This document shows positions 21,027 through 31,950 of a DNA stretch of 64,000 nt, in pieces. The translations under genes were made by a program, and so were the position numbers. Within the stretch, counting starts at the first letter, position 1, and every line of letters begins with the position of its first letter. Source of the DNA: Pyrenula massariospora. Taxonomy: Eukaryota; Ascomycota; Eurotiomycetes; Pyrenulales; Pyrenulaceae. The stretch covers positions 1,054,001 to 1,118,000 of the forward strand of contig JAGFMI010000004.1 in assembly GCA_021030905.1 (NCBI GenBank), in the 5' to 3' direction. Below the pieces are notes generated by a model. That model did not search any database. It was not told the origin of the DNA and saw only the letters and a list, made by a program, of their open reading frames with translations.

Positions 21027-23321
21027 ATGTCCATTCCATCTATTTCCTGGAATCGAATCTTGCCTCGGCCATCTCCTCTCTACCATGACCAAATCGAGGA
21101 CCGCTTCGGACGACGGAGCAGCTCACTTTTGCAACATCACCTTGTACCTATAGGAGAGCCTGAAAATCCGATCGACAGCTACAAAGATCGAAGGAGAACA
21201 ATACAGGACATTCCTGAGCGCGGGGAATCGCAGCCGAATCCTCCGTGTACGTTATTTGCTCGTTCGGAAAATATACATGCCACTAGCGCTTTTCCGCGGG
21301 AATTTTCGAGCTCGACGCGTGGAGCGCCGCTCATGGCAGAAGAATCGAGCCCCAAAGACGAATCATCCAGTTCGAACAGCATCTCAGCTACCGAGCCGAC
21401 GAACCAATTCTGCCTTTGTCAGCCAGATCCAAAGATACCTCGACCAAGAAACGGTAAGTTTCCCATTCACTGCTTTGTTTTACAAGTGACATTGACCGGG
21501 CCGGCCTTTGTGCGAAACGTTTCTCAAAGCATTGTTAATGACATTGATAGCCTTTATCCTTTACCGGCAACATCATCAAGCTGCTGTTGTAGCTCAGCAC
21601 CCAGGACTCGCAAATCCTGACATCTCGAAGATCATAGGAGAGCAGTGGAGAGCACTTCCGCCGAAGAGCAAGAACGAGTGGAAAGCTCTAGCTGAAGTGA
21701 GACAGCTCTTCTCTGACACTGTATCCTCACGAGTCTGACACTTTAACAGGAAGAGAAAGCGCGCCATCAGCAGCAATATCCTGACTATCGCTATCAACCA
21801 CGAAGATTTGGTCGGAACGGTCCTACTGGGGGTCTTTCGACGGTGGCTGGCGGCCCAAACGGGACCTCTAGCAACTGTGCGAGGTGTGGTGGGAAGGTGA
21901 TGAACCCGCCTGTGACGCCGAATACGCCTTTAAGTCCATCGACACCTGCACCACTGCCGATGCCGAATGTTAGCAATGGACCAACGACTCACCATGGTTC
22001 GTTTGCCCAAAATGGCATTACAAGTCCAAGACCGCCTCTCGGCTATGCTCAGCAGAGCCCTCCACCACCTCTACGCCATGGGCGGATGGAAGAGCCTTAT
22101 CCGACACATCGGGCACAGCCATCAGCTGGCTTGCAAAATGAATTTCATGATTTTGGTCCCATGCCACTGTCACCGGTCGCTAAAAGGCGGCGATTCAATA
22201 GAGACAGTATCTATATCCCACCAAGAGGCGAGCCAAATCCCCAATCACCTTACTCCCTCCGCCGACCATCCCTGCCACCGCCTGAGGCCATCCATCCGCG
22301 ACCAGAGGCTGTACATCCTCGACAATCGATTGCAATGGGTCCGCCAACCAGAGCTCCTCCGCAAAGCCGAACCCAAGTCAACCAAGATCCTAGCTTGACG
22401 TTGCCGCCGTTGAAGACAGGGGTGGATCCTCAATTATCTGGACGCAGCGACAACTCAGAGTCCGTGATTTACTCACTTCCCATCATCAATAAGATTCGAG
22501 TCCTGTCGCGAGTGGCGCCGTCACTGCCTCAACCCGGCTCGACTCAATCCCACGAGGCAAGAGGCGCCATCATAGCTGTTGATGGGCATGATGTAGACAC
22601 CGTCAGAAAGCTTGCAGAGAACATCGTAGAGTTTCTCTCTAAGAGTGGCTCGTTCAGTCCTAGATTATTCATTGGACCGGATCTAACAACAAATTCTGAT
22701 TATGGAGAAAAGCAAGACCCAACGGTCGAATACCTACAGGCAATCTCGAAATGGCATGGTATATCTGAAGAGATGGCCAACTTTATCACTAACAAATCCG
22801 GTGCAAATACTCATCCTCACGCCGTTACTTCGCCAATGGAGGTGGATAATGGCGACTCTCATAGCGCCATAAGCCCGAAGACGGTTGTTGTCGCCCCTCC
22901 CCAAACACCTAAGGATAGTGGCTCTTTAGAGGCTGCCAACACTATAGAGACAAATCGCCGTTCACTGGAACAAGGCTATATCCGTGTCGCAGTTATTGTA
23001 AACTATCAATTGAGCACTGTTGACAAAGCCGCTCTATCGATTCCAATCAAGGATGCTTACGGCCCTCTCGAGCACTGGCAGTGGGCAGCCGCTATTTGGA
23101 GAGGATGTGTCGGACCTGATATTACCGTTGTCGTGAGAGATTGTGACAAGGAAGAGGTTGAAAAGCACGGTGGAGGCATGCCAGTAGAGACAAAGCTGTC
23201 TGATGCGAAGGCGATCATTGTCCGGAGGGCGAAAGGGCTGCAGGACGAGAATGGAAGCAGGCTGGACGAGAAGGCCTTACGTCGAGTCAGCTTCGAGATT
23301 GAAGAATATTTGAGGAGGTAA
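21027..23321 (+). CDS. HMG-box transcription factor
   Basis: Sequence-specific HMG-box regulator, probably nuclear. Exons 21027-21453, 21551-21696 and 21750-23321 give about 714 residues. The splice joins restore a complete box: PRPRNAFILYRQHHQ, then NPDISKIIGEQWRALPP, KNEWKALAEEEKARHQ and YPDYRYQPRR (residues ~137-215), of the MATA/Ste11-like fungal class. A long Pro/Ser-rich region with a CARCGGK motif follows. The C-terminal ~300 residues hold a second folded part (IYSLPIINKIRVLSRVAP, RGAIIAVDGHDVDTVRKLAE, LEHWQWAAAIWRGCVGPDI). The start is uncertain: a shorter protein from the Met at about 21333 (MAEESSPKDESS) is equally possible. Related fungal factors act in sexual development, but I cannot assign a role here. 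Confidence 0.88.
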
Positions 23322-23700
23322 TTGGCGATTCAATTTTGGGGGATAAGCTTGACATTTCATTGCCCAGCATATACTAGTGCTACCTACCATAATTGACAAA
23401 CCAGCTCTGAAAACTAGACAAGTAGTAAAACGCCTTTGAGAGGCTTTAATCCAATATTAATCATTATCACGGCAGGATGAGAAGTCTTTTTAGTCTCGGA
23501 AGGTGTCAGCCTCTCAATTTGAAGGAATTCAAGCTCTAAGTCGATGCTTTCACGTGACTTTCAGCCCTAAGCCCTAGCCTCCGCATATCTAGAAGTCAGT
23601 GGAGTTAGCATAGCGCACCCGAAATAATAAATCTTCTTCCCTTTCCAAACGAGGCCGTTGCTACCATAATCCGCTTTCTCTTTGAAGGATTATCTGAAAA
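23322..23700. promoter_or_regulatory. Upstream region of ribosomal protein eL8 gene
   Basis: About 380 bases between the HMG-box gene and eL8. CCCTAAGCCCTAGCC at 23567-23581 is a repeated CCCTA-type motif upstream of the eL8 start; CCCTAA-like elements are common in ribosomal protein promoters of ascomycetes, which makes this a plausible but unproven regulatory site. Confidence 0.4.
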
Positions 23701-24729
23701 ATGGTGAGCTCAAGCTCCAATCCCCTGCAGGATCTTTTTTCGAGGATCCTGCGATCCAATGGCTGGGACTTCGCGGCGCGAAAGCGCTTGTGATTCCCTT
23801 AGAGTAAAACGAAACCTATTGGTGAACAACATTCGCTGACGGTTTCTTTTCTCAATGACAGCCTCCAAAAGGAAAAAAGGCGGCGCCTGCGCCTTTCCCG
23901 CAGGGTAAAGCTGGCGGGAGCAAAAAAGCTGCCAAGGTACGTTGAATTGCATATTCCATGTTTTCAGTCTACGTAGAATCATCCGCCAACTTTATGCTAA
24001 CATTATCACACTCCTAAGAACCCTCTCCTCGAAAAGCGACCCCGAAACTTCGGAATTGGTCAAGATGTCCAGCCAAGCCGCAATTTGTCCCGCATGGTAA
24101 AATGGCCTGCTTATGTTCGTCTTCAACGCCAAAAGAAGATACTCAACCTTCGCCTCAAAGTCCCACCAGCCATCTCCCAGTTCTCCAATACTCTTGACCG
24201 CAACACCGCTGCTCAGTCTTTCAAACTTCTCAACAAATATCGCCCAGAGACCAAGACCGAGAAGAAAGAACGTCTGCACAAGGAAGCTACCGCAGTCGAG
24301 CAAGGGAAGAAGAAGGAAGACGTCAGCAAGAAGCCTTATGTCGTCAAATACGGCCTCAACCACGTCGTGGGCCTCGTCGAGAATAAGAAAGCCGCCCTCG
24401 TCTTAATTGCTAACGACGTCGATCCCATCGAGCTGGTCGTCTTCCTGCCAGCACTCTGCCGCAAGATGGGCATCCCCTACGCCATCATCAAGGGCAAGGC
24501 CCGTCTCGGAACCGTCGTGCACAAGAAGACCGCTGCGGTCCTCGCGGTGGCGGAGGTGAGGGGGGAGGACAAGTCGGAGCTGAGCAAGCTGGTCAGCACC
24601 ATCAAGGAGGGCTACTCGGACAAGTACGAGGAGAACAGGAGACACTGGGGTGGTGGGATCATGGGTGCGAAGGCGGTCGCGAAGAAGGAGAAGAAGAGGA
24701 AGTCGTTGGAGAGTGCGATCAAGATCTAG
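23701..24729 (+). CDS. RPL8: 60S ribosomal protein eL8 (L8/L7a)
   Basis: Large-subunit ribosomal protein of the L7Ae/L30e family. Three exons fit: 23701-23703 (only the ATG), 23862-23936 and 24019-24729, giving 262 residues. An intron immediately after the start codon is typical of fungal ribosomal protein genes. The N-terminus [18 protein letters not shown] is basic, followed by [39 protein letters not shown], and the L7Ae core [42 protein letters not shown] and [20 protein letters not shown]. The C-terminus is [20 protein letters not shown]. Codon use is strongly biased, as for highly expressed genes. Confidence 0.97.
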
Positions 24730-25221
24730 AGGTCTGGCTTTGATTTGCTGCGTCGATAGCGTGAGCTGTAGTAAGCTCTGTGTCGTCCATATGGACTCGT
24801 ATCAGCTACCAACGAGTGCACATGCATATGAAAAAAAAGGTCAATTCCAAGATCTTTGCCCTTCTCTGCTGAGACGTGCGTCAATCTCAAATTTTCCAAG
24901 CATCTTCTATTCTCCATATTTTGTACTCTTTTGATCATTGCGGAACCTCGAGCAGCAAGCAGCGTAGTAATGGACGTCCATGCATCAAATGCGCCCACAC
25001 ACTCATATTACAATACCAAATACGGCGGGCGTCCTTCTCCGCACCAGGATTTTAGGTTTATATATAGGACTGAAAGGACTAAACAATCAAATTTAGACAA
25101 GAATGGTATCTCAAAGCAAGTAAAAGGTCATGTCCCTCAACCAGGTCAAGTTGTGCCTCGATTCCCAAAAGAGACGCCTACAATGCCGCGCAACATCATG
25201 GTCATCAATGATTGCCGTCAA
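24730..25221. terminator. Convergent 3' region of eL8 and STU2
   Basis: The two genes end facing each other about 490 bases apart. The stretch is AT-richer than both genes and must contain both polyadenylation sites; no further gene is seen. Confidence 0.4.
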
Positions 25222-28022
25222 TTAATGCTGGTTCGGTCTCGACAGGCCCTGTCTCATCTACACACAAGCCAATTAGCTCCCATTCAACAGAAATTCACAA
25301 ATAGGATGGGGAAAGGGGGACAAACCTTCATCTGCTCGATCCTCGCCTTCAACTGACTCGTCACTTCCGCCGCTCTCTTCCAATTCTCCGCCGGCTCCTT
25401 TTCGCCCTGCCCTTCCCCTTCCGCGCCCCTCGTCGGACTCATCCCATTGGGCCCCGCGGCCAACCCGCTGCTCGGACTGACCTTCCTCCTGCCCGGGTTC
25501 TCCTTCTCCTCGCTCGGACTGGCCGGTAACTGAAAGCTCCTCGGCCGACTGCCCGGCTGCGAGCTCCCGGTCCTCGACAACGGCCGCGAATGCCCATTGA
25601 CGTCGGCGTAGATTTCTCCTCCGTTTTCTCCCGCGCCACCGCTTCCCGTCGGGCTCAGCAGACCGCCCTTCAACTCTTTGCTATCTCGTCCTAGGGACTC
25701 TCTTCCCAGCCGGCCCATCTCCCTCTTCAATCTGTCCGAATCTTTTCTCACGGCCTCCATATCGCCCTGTAGTGTCTTGTTCTCCTCCCTTGCGCGCACC
25801 AGCTGAGCTTCTTTAGCCCTGATTTGCAGCACATCCCTCGTATGATCTTCGATCAGTTGCGCATTCTGGTTTTGCAGTTCTGAGACTTCCGCCGTGAGCC
25901 GTGTGTTCGTGGCGCGTAGGTCCTCGGTCAGGCGGCTAAGGCGATCCTTCTCGAGTCGAAGCTCTTCAAGCTCGGCGCGCTCGACACCTGAGAGTGCAGA
26001 CGAAGGAGCCGCGGTTGGGACAGAGGTATTGGAGGTATCAGATTGGTACGAGGGGGTGGGAGTGTGTTTGCCGAGAGGCCGGCCGGTGAGGGCACCGCGA
26101 CCGAACCCACCGGCGGCTCCAATTTTGGGTTGCTGTGGGGGAGGAGAGAGGGGAGCTTCGGCGGTGTCCGTCGGTGGAGAGATGACTCGGCGTTGAGGGG
26201 AGGCGATGGCGGATGGTTTCTTAAGGGCTCCGAGTTTGGAGCCGGGAGCTGCAAGGCCTGAACCAGGCTTTGGGAGGCCCCCACCTGGCCGTGGGAGGGA
26301 TTTGCCTGTTGCGGGACGAGGTTGGAGAGGTGCGGCGGCGGGAGGCTCTTCTGGCGCGGGTGGCGGAGGGGCGGATGCCGCTGGGGTCGGCTTTTTCAGG
26401 CCTGAGCTGGCGGGTTTCTTGGCTCCACCCACGACCTTCTTTCCCACAGCAGAAGGTGCAGATTTTCCGGCAGGTAGGGCGACAGGCTTTGGTCGATCCT
26501 TGGCTTTGACTTGAGCCTGCTCAAAGTATTCTTTTATCTTGGTCTTACGAACATCATCAAGACCGTCGAGATATGGCGTCATGGCCCTTTCTCCAATTAT
26601 CTTCATCAGCGTGCCTAAAACCTCGGCGCCACCAGAGCGTGTTACCTCAACTGAATCCGTTAAAAGCTTTTTGGCCGTATCAGCAATAGACTTCTGTTCC
26701 GCTTTCGACGGCACGTTGCGAGTGTTTTTCAGCATGCGTATGAGAAATCTCAAAGTCTCGAGCTTCACGTTCGGGTTCTTATGGCTCAAGAAGCCGAGGG
26801 TTTCCTCCAGGCAATCTGAGAATGAGCTAGACTCAAAGACGGAATCAAGGGAAGCACCAAGTGCATCAGTCACTGATTGTTTCTTCTCCTTCAGTCGTTC
26901 AAACATAGGCCCCATGATCGTTGCCCGATATTTAGCATATCCGTGCCTCAATCCCAACGCCAGCTTTTCATTACAACTCGCTGCGACAGTCACAACCGCA
27001 ATATTTGCGTCCTTCATGCATTTTGCAAAGGCGCGAACCAGCTCGTCAAATGGACCGTCTTTGATCCGAGGTGTATTTAGTACATTGTACAAGGCGTCTA
27101 AGGCATCTTTTCGGTCTTTCCACTTCGAAGATGCGAGGTTCTCATGGAGGTCCTTAGGTATTTTAGGGAAAACATCGACGGGTTCAGCTAGGTCAAAGGC
27201 GTCTACTTCGTCGCCAGCCTCACCAGCATCGTCTCCGCCAGGCGCATCCTCATCTCCTCCCGGCGCTGCTGTCGCAATGGACATCGCTGCTTGCTGTGCG
27301 CGTGTGAACCGTTCTTGTTTCGGGGGCGGCTCTTCTTTGACTTTCTCAAATAATTTATCGAGATCTTGCTGCTGCACCGGTTTCAATTCGTTCCAAAAGA
27401 CGGCTTTCATTGCCTCTTTCAACCATCTGTATAGTTCCACGGAAAGATTCTGCGCTTCCGCTCGCACGTTCTTATCTGCGTGGCCGAAAGCCTTTGGCAA
27501 TATTTTCAAGATGGGTTTGTATTCTATTGTCTTGCACCCAAAATTGTGATAGAGCGCTGTCAGTGCGGCAAGTGTGGCTGCGATGACTTTGGGCTGTTTA
27601 TGTGACAGTGCAGGCAGCATGTTTTCGATGACAGGTTCGGACTTGTCTAATTCGACGTAGAGTAGGAGAGCTTCGAGCGAATTAGCCTTCGCTGCGGGCT
27701 TGCTTGATATCAATCCTTTTTCGCATATTGGAGCGATCGTTAGGCTTCTTGTTCTTATAGCTGCCTGTTGACCACCAAATTTTAAGAAGGCGCATAGAGC
27801 AGCTAGTCCATCCACCTGAGCGGCAACGTTTGAATCCCCTGCCGCTCCCTTGAAGAGTCCAGGATCCTGTAGGAAGGGTGTAAATGCTGGATCTGATTCA
27901 TCAGGTGTCCGCTCAAACTCCCTTGTCGCCGTCTCGTATCCACCTTTTCGCGCTTTCCAGTTTTTATGCGTGAATTGTTCAGTCAGTGGAAGCTGAGAGA
28001 AGTCTTCTTCTTGATCGGCCAT
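25222..28022 (-). CDS. STU2: XMAP215/TOG-family microtubule polymerase
   Basis: Microtubule plus-end and spindle-pole polymerase of the Stu2/Alp14/XMAP215 family. The main exon is 28022-25326, and a short last exon 25257-25222 adds MRQGLSRPNQH after ARIEQMK; the intron (GTTTGT...GCTAAT...GTAG) is well formed. Total about 910 residues, normal for fungi. Two TOG arrays are present: TOG1 from LPLTEQFTHKNWKARKGGYE (~9-235) and TOG2 from DVFPKIPKDLHENLASSKWK (~290-520), each starting with the conserved W-K-RK helix. A Lys/Ser/Pro/Ala-rich linker and a long coiled coil (VERAELEELRLEKDRLSRL onward) follow. The open frame extends 55 codons upstream of the chosen Met, but MADQEEDFSQLP is the family-like start. 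Confidence 0.94.
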
Positions 28023-28842
28023 CTTGGATCGAAACCAGCCCGGGGTAAAAGTTCTTAAAGGGCTCTTCTTGGGTTGTCTAGCTCTCAGTGGTGTGTCAGC
28101 GAACATTTGCGCCCAGAGAGCGTATAGGGTAACGCATGAAGACAGAGAACATGGAAGGGCTGGTAGCAGTAGACTCTTTGATCGCAAGAGTGTTTGAGCG
28201 CATCGGAAGAAGAAGGCGCACTGGACTCACCTACAATTATGTTTCAACCCTCACCGGTCGTCCGATCACTAAGTAACTCGGTTTGCGCCGGCTGGAGAAG
28301 TGAAATCCGCGTATCATTAGTCCTTGGTGACCTCGCAAAATGCGCCGGTTCGTAGCGGCCGTTTCTGTACAGTAGTGGTCTTCGTAGGTGGGATGGCAGA
28401 CGCGTATGAAGGTAGTGCGTCGGCAAGTCAACAGTGACGATAGGCCGCAGAAATTGGCCATTGCTCAGGTAACAGGGGTCCAGCCCGCATGGGGAGAATA
28501 GCGACCATGCTTTAATTCCAACAACCACCGACCGCATAAAAGCCAATGTTGCCCACGACGATTTCGTATTTTCTCTTACGATCCACTTCTCTTGATCTCC
28601 CTGTTTTGGGGACAGCTGCGCTTTGTTAAGCCAAGACCCGCCTTCACATTTCCTCCTTCACTATTGCCATTAGAGTCGCCCGCCAAAATCCAGCGACTTC
28701 CAAGTCTCGCCCTTTTGGCCTCAACGAAACACGTCCTCCTAGGTATTACAAAGGAGCGCGAGATTACTGGCTACTTAAATCGTAGTTTTGGCAGTGGAGG
28801 GCAGGGTGGTCACCGGTAAAGGATGAGTCTCATGAGCGCAAG
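28023..28842. promoter_or_regulatory. Divergent promoter region, STU2 and PAC1
   Basis: 820 bases between divergent starts of two microtubule-related genes. Pyrimidine-rich tracts precede both. Short frames at 28237-28546 (minus) and 28592-28819 (plus) show no family features. Confidence 0.45.
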
Positions 28843-30269
28843 ATGAGTGGTTTTCTCACCGATCGACAAGCCGACGAGCTGTAAGCCAAGATGTCTATGT
28901 CTAATCCTCGTCATCGCTAACTATTGCTAGGCATAGATGTGTGATCGCATACTTTCAAACAGTTGGGCTCACGAAAAGCGCCGCTGCATTGCGGGAAGAG
29001 GCGAATGTGGGAGCCAATTTTGACGAAGCAACTGCCAAAAGATTTGCCGGGGTCCTTGAGAAGAAATGGACTTCCACGGTCCGCTTACAGAAAAGGATCC
29101 TGGATCTTGAAAGCCAGAACCAGAAGCTCCAGCATGAGCTTGATACGGCTGCTCCCCTATCCTCGAGCCGTAGGGTGGATCCTGCCACATGGCTGCCACG
29201 AACACCGGCAAGGCTTGCCTTACAATCACACAGACTACCAGTCACCGCTGTGGCGTTCCACCCAATCTTTTCTTCGCTCGCCTCTGCTTCAGAGGATACC
29301 ACAATAAAGATCTGGGATTACGAGCTCGGAGAACTAGAGCGCACCGTCAAGGGACATACTAAGCCAGTCCTAGACGTGGACTTTGGAGGTCCACGAGGAG
29401 GAACGCTACTTGCAAGTTGTAGCAGTGATCTTACAATCAAATTGTGGGATCCAAGTGATGAATACAAGAATATCCGGACACTTCCTGGCCACGACCATTC
29501 CATCTCATCCGTACGATTCATTCCGTCAGGAGCCGCAGGGAGCCCGCTCTCCGGAAACCTTCTGGTCTCTGCGTCCAGAGACAAGACGCTGAGGATATGG
29601 GATGTGACCACGGGCTATTGTCTCAAGACACTCAAGGGTCACTCCGACTGGGTACGGGCAGTCACACCCTCGCTTGATGGTAGGTGGCTTCTAACAGCTG
29701 GAAATGACCAAATCCCCCGGCTGTGGGACGCAAACTCTGGGGAAGTGAAAACGACATTCCTTGGCCATGAGCATGTCGTAGAATGCGTCGCATTCGCGCC
29801 GGGTAGCGCCTACAGATATCTCGCCAATATGGCCGGCTATAAGAAACCGCCGCCCATAAGCAGCAGTGGAGAGTTCTTGGCAACAGGTGCCAGAGATAAA
29901 AGCATAAAGGTGTGGGACAGCCGAGGTACAATGATCAAGAATCTGGTCGGTCATGACAATTGGGTCCGTGGACTCGTCTTCCATCCTGCAGGCAAATACC
30001 TACTATCCGTGTCGGACGATAAAACCATCCGCTGTTGGGACCTCACTCAGGAGTGCAGGTGTGTTAAGACGCTTGACGATAGCCATGGACACTTTGTGAG
30101 TAGTATCCGATGGGCGCCCGATGTTCCTCCTCAACCGGCAGTGAATGGCGAGACGAATGGCGCTGTCAACGGAGTCACTAAGAAAGAGGATAGCGGTGGA
30201 GGTGGCAAGATACGCTGCATCATTGCCACAGGGAGTGTTGATCTGAGCGTTCGTGTCTTTGCAGGATAA
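28843..30269 (+). CDS. PAC1: LIS1 orthologue, dynein regulator
   Basis: Cytoplasmic dynein regulator (LIS1; NudF of Aspergillus, Pac1 of yeast) needed for nuclear migration. Exons 28843-28880 and 28931-30269 give 458 residues. The first exon supplies [13 protein letters not shown], and the junction restores the LisH motif running through [22 protein letters not shown] coiled coil follows ([20 protein letters not shown]), then [21 protein letters not shown] and seven WD40 repeats, recognisable from [102 protein letters not shown] and [16 protein letters not shown]. It is divergent from STU2. Confidence 0.97.
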
Positions 30270-30768
30270 GAAGCGTCGGGGCATGCTGTATTAAGCCGCG
30301 TACATTTGAGGGCGTTGGGGCGCTATGGATGGTCCAGCGTTGCCCAACTGAGCGAAGAATCTATGAAGTTATGCTCTATCTAGAGTTGATGTGTGCACCG
30401 GAACTCGAATTGAGTGAGACGGCGCACACAATCCCCTAAAAATTGCCATTGGTTTTTCAAGAGACCAAATCCTATGCTTCTTCTGCGTCAAACTGCGACG
30501 AGGCTGTTATAATATCTTCCCCTGAGCTTCTCCTGAGCCGCTGGGCCGAAGAAGGTCGACGCAAAAAGGACGGAAAAGCGGCAGCGGGGAAAGCTCGGAG
30601 GCATCTCCGCATAGAGACCTCGGTCAGTTCCTGATATGAGCGAAGAAGACAGGACTAAGAATCACCGAGCTCTCAAGATCTTCTTGATACAGAAATAGAC
30701 CCCGTCGTCTATACCAAAAGAATCTGATCCATGGATAGTCTAAAGTTTCGAGCATCTCACCTCCAAGG
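30270..30768. other. Intergenic region
   Basis: About 500 bases between two plus-strand genes. No coding feature is supported; it contains the PAC1 terminator and the MCT1 promoter. Confidence 0.4.
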
Positions 30769-31950
30769 ATGCTTCTGAATCTCCGTCCAATCCTCATCCT
30801 CTTCCGACCTCCGCCGAGATCTCTACCCAACGATGCCCGCCGTCTCTACGCCACAACAACACAACTCCAACCTCGCCTACGTACATGTCTCTTCTACCCA
30901 GGTCATGGCGTGCATCGGGTGGGCATGGCTGAGCCATGGCTTAAAACTTTCCCTGACATTGCGCGGCCTTTCCTTGAAGAAACAGATCATATCCTGCAAA
31001 TCCCGCTTTCGCGAGCCATTGAGGAAGGGCCGAACGAGCGTCTCAACGCCACCGAAAATGCACAGCCGGCTATTATGGCTGTGAGCTTGCTGATAGTGCG
31101 GGTACTCGAGGAAAAATTTGGGTTCCGGGTCAGGGAACGGGTTGATGTTACACTAGGACATAGTTTAGGGGAGTACTCAGCACTGATTTCGGCCGGTTAT
31201 CTCGACTATGGGTTTGCACTGAAGATGGTCAGAGGGCGAGCAGAAAAGATGGCAGAATGTACGAGGAAGGCAAGGGAAGAGAGTGGAGGTGCAAGGTATG
31301 GAATGGTTGCACTGGTCTGTGAAGAAGGTCATCTCGAGGGGTTGAAATGGACAATTCAAGAGTTTCTGGGGCAGAGCGAGGGCACTAAAGACGACTCAAG
31401 CAATCAGGCGCCGGCGATCGACCAGGTCTTAATTGCCAATGAAAATTCGAAGAATCAGATTGTACTGAGCGGGAGCTTGGAGAGAATCAAGACCCTGTTG
31501 GTGCAGATAAGAGAGTTTGGGGGACACGATCCAAGAGCAGTGGAATTGAAAAGTCAAAGTCCATTTCATAGTCCTATTATGGAACCGGCAGAGAAATGGA
31601 TGAGGAAGGTACTGGAAGAGGGAGAGGTGACATTTCCCGGCCTAATGCCCTGTGTGTCAAATGTATCAGGGAGGCCATTCAAGAGCAGAGAGGACTTGAA
31701 GGACCTGCTAAGCAGGCAATGTGTGCAGACGGTCAAGTGGTGGGAGAGCTTGAAATACTTGGATCAGAAAAGGAAAGTAAAGAAATGGATTGGAATTGGA
31801 CCTGGAAAAGTTGGAAGAAATCTGGTAGGCAAAGAGGTTGGACGGGTCCACGCAAAGGGTGGCGGTGTCTGGTCCATCACTGATCCGAAGGATATTGAGC
31901 CCACCTTACGAGAGCTCGAAGAATCCGGAGAAGAGCCCGACCCAACTTGA
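30769..31950 (+). CDS. MCT1: Mitochondrial malonyl-CoA:ACP transacylase
   Basis: Loads malonyl groups onto mitochondrial acyl carrier protein for type II fatty-acid synthesis, which feeds lipoic acid formation. 393 residues in one exon. The first ~35 residues are rich in Arg, Leu and Pro without acids until late (RLYATTTQLQPRLRT), consistent with a mitochondrial presequence. The acyltransferase domain has CLFYPGHGVHRVGM at its start, the nucleophile motif LGHSLGEYSALISAG (Ser at about residue 132), an Arg-containing MVRGRAEKMAEC helix, and KSQSPFHSPIME with the catalytic His. The oxyanion motif GQGxQ is changed to GHGVHRVG. Confidence 0.93.
   Translation: MLLNLRPILILFRPPPRSLPNDARRLYATTTQLQPRLRTCLFYPGHGVHRVGMAEPWLKTFPDIARPFLEETDHILQIPLSRAIEEGPNERLNATENAQPAIMAVSLLIVRVLEEKFGFRVRERVDVTLGHSLGEYSALISAGYLDYGFALKMVRGRAEKMAECTRKAREESGGARYGMVALVCEEGHLEGLKWTIQEFLGQSEGTKDDSSNQAPAIDQVLIANENSKNQIVLSGSLERIKTLLVQIREFGGHDPRAVELKSQSPFHSPIMEPAEKWMRKVLEEGEVTFPGLMPCVSNVSGRPFKSREDLKDLLSRQCVQTVKWWESLKYLDQKRKVKKWIGIGPGKVGRNLVGKEVGRVHAKGGGVWSITDPKDIEPTLRELEESGEEPDPT

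Noticed and set aside
26539-27549. 336-codon plus-strand frame
   Set aside because: Lies entirely antisense to STU2, which has clear TOG domains.
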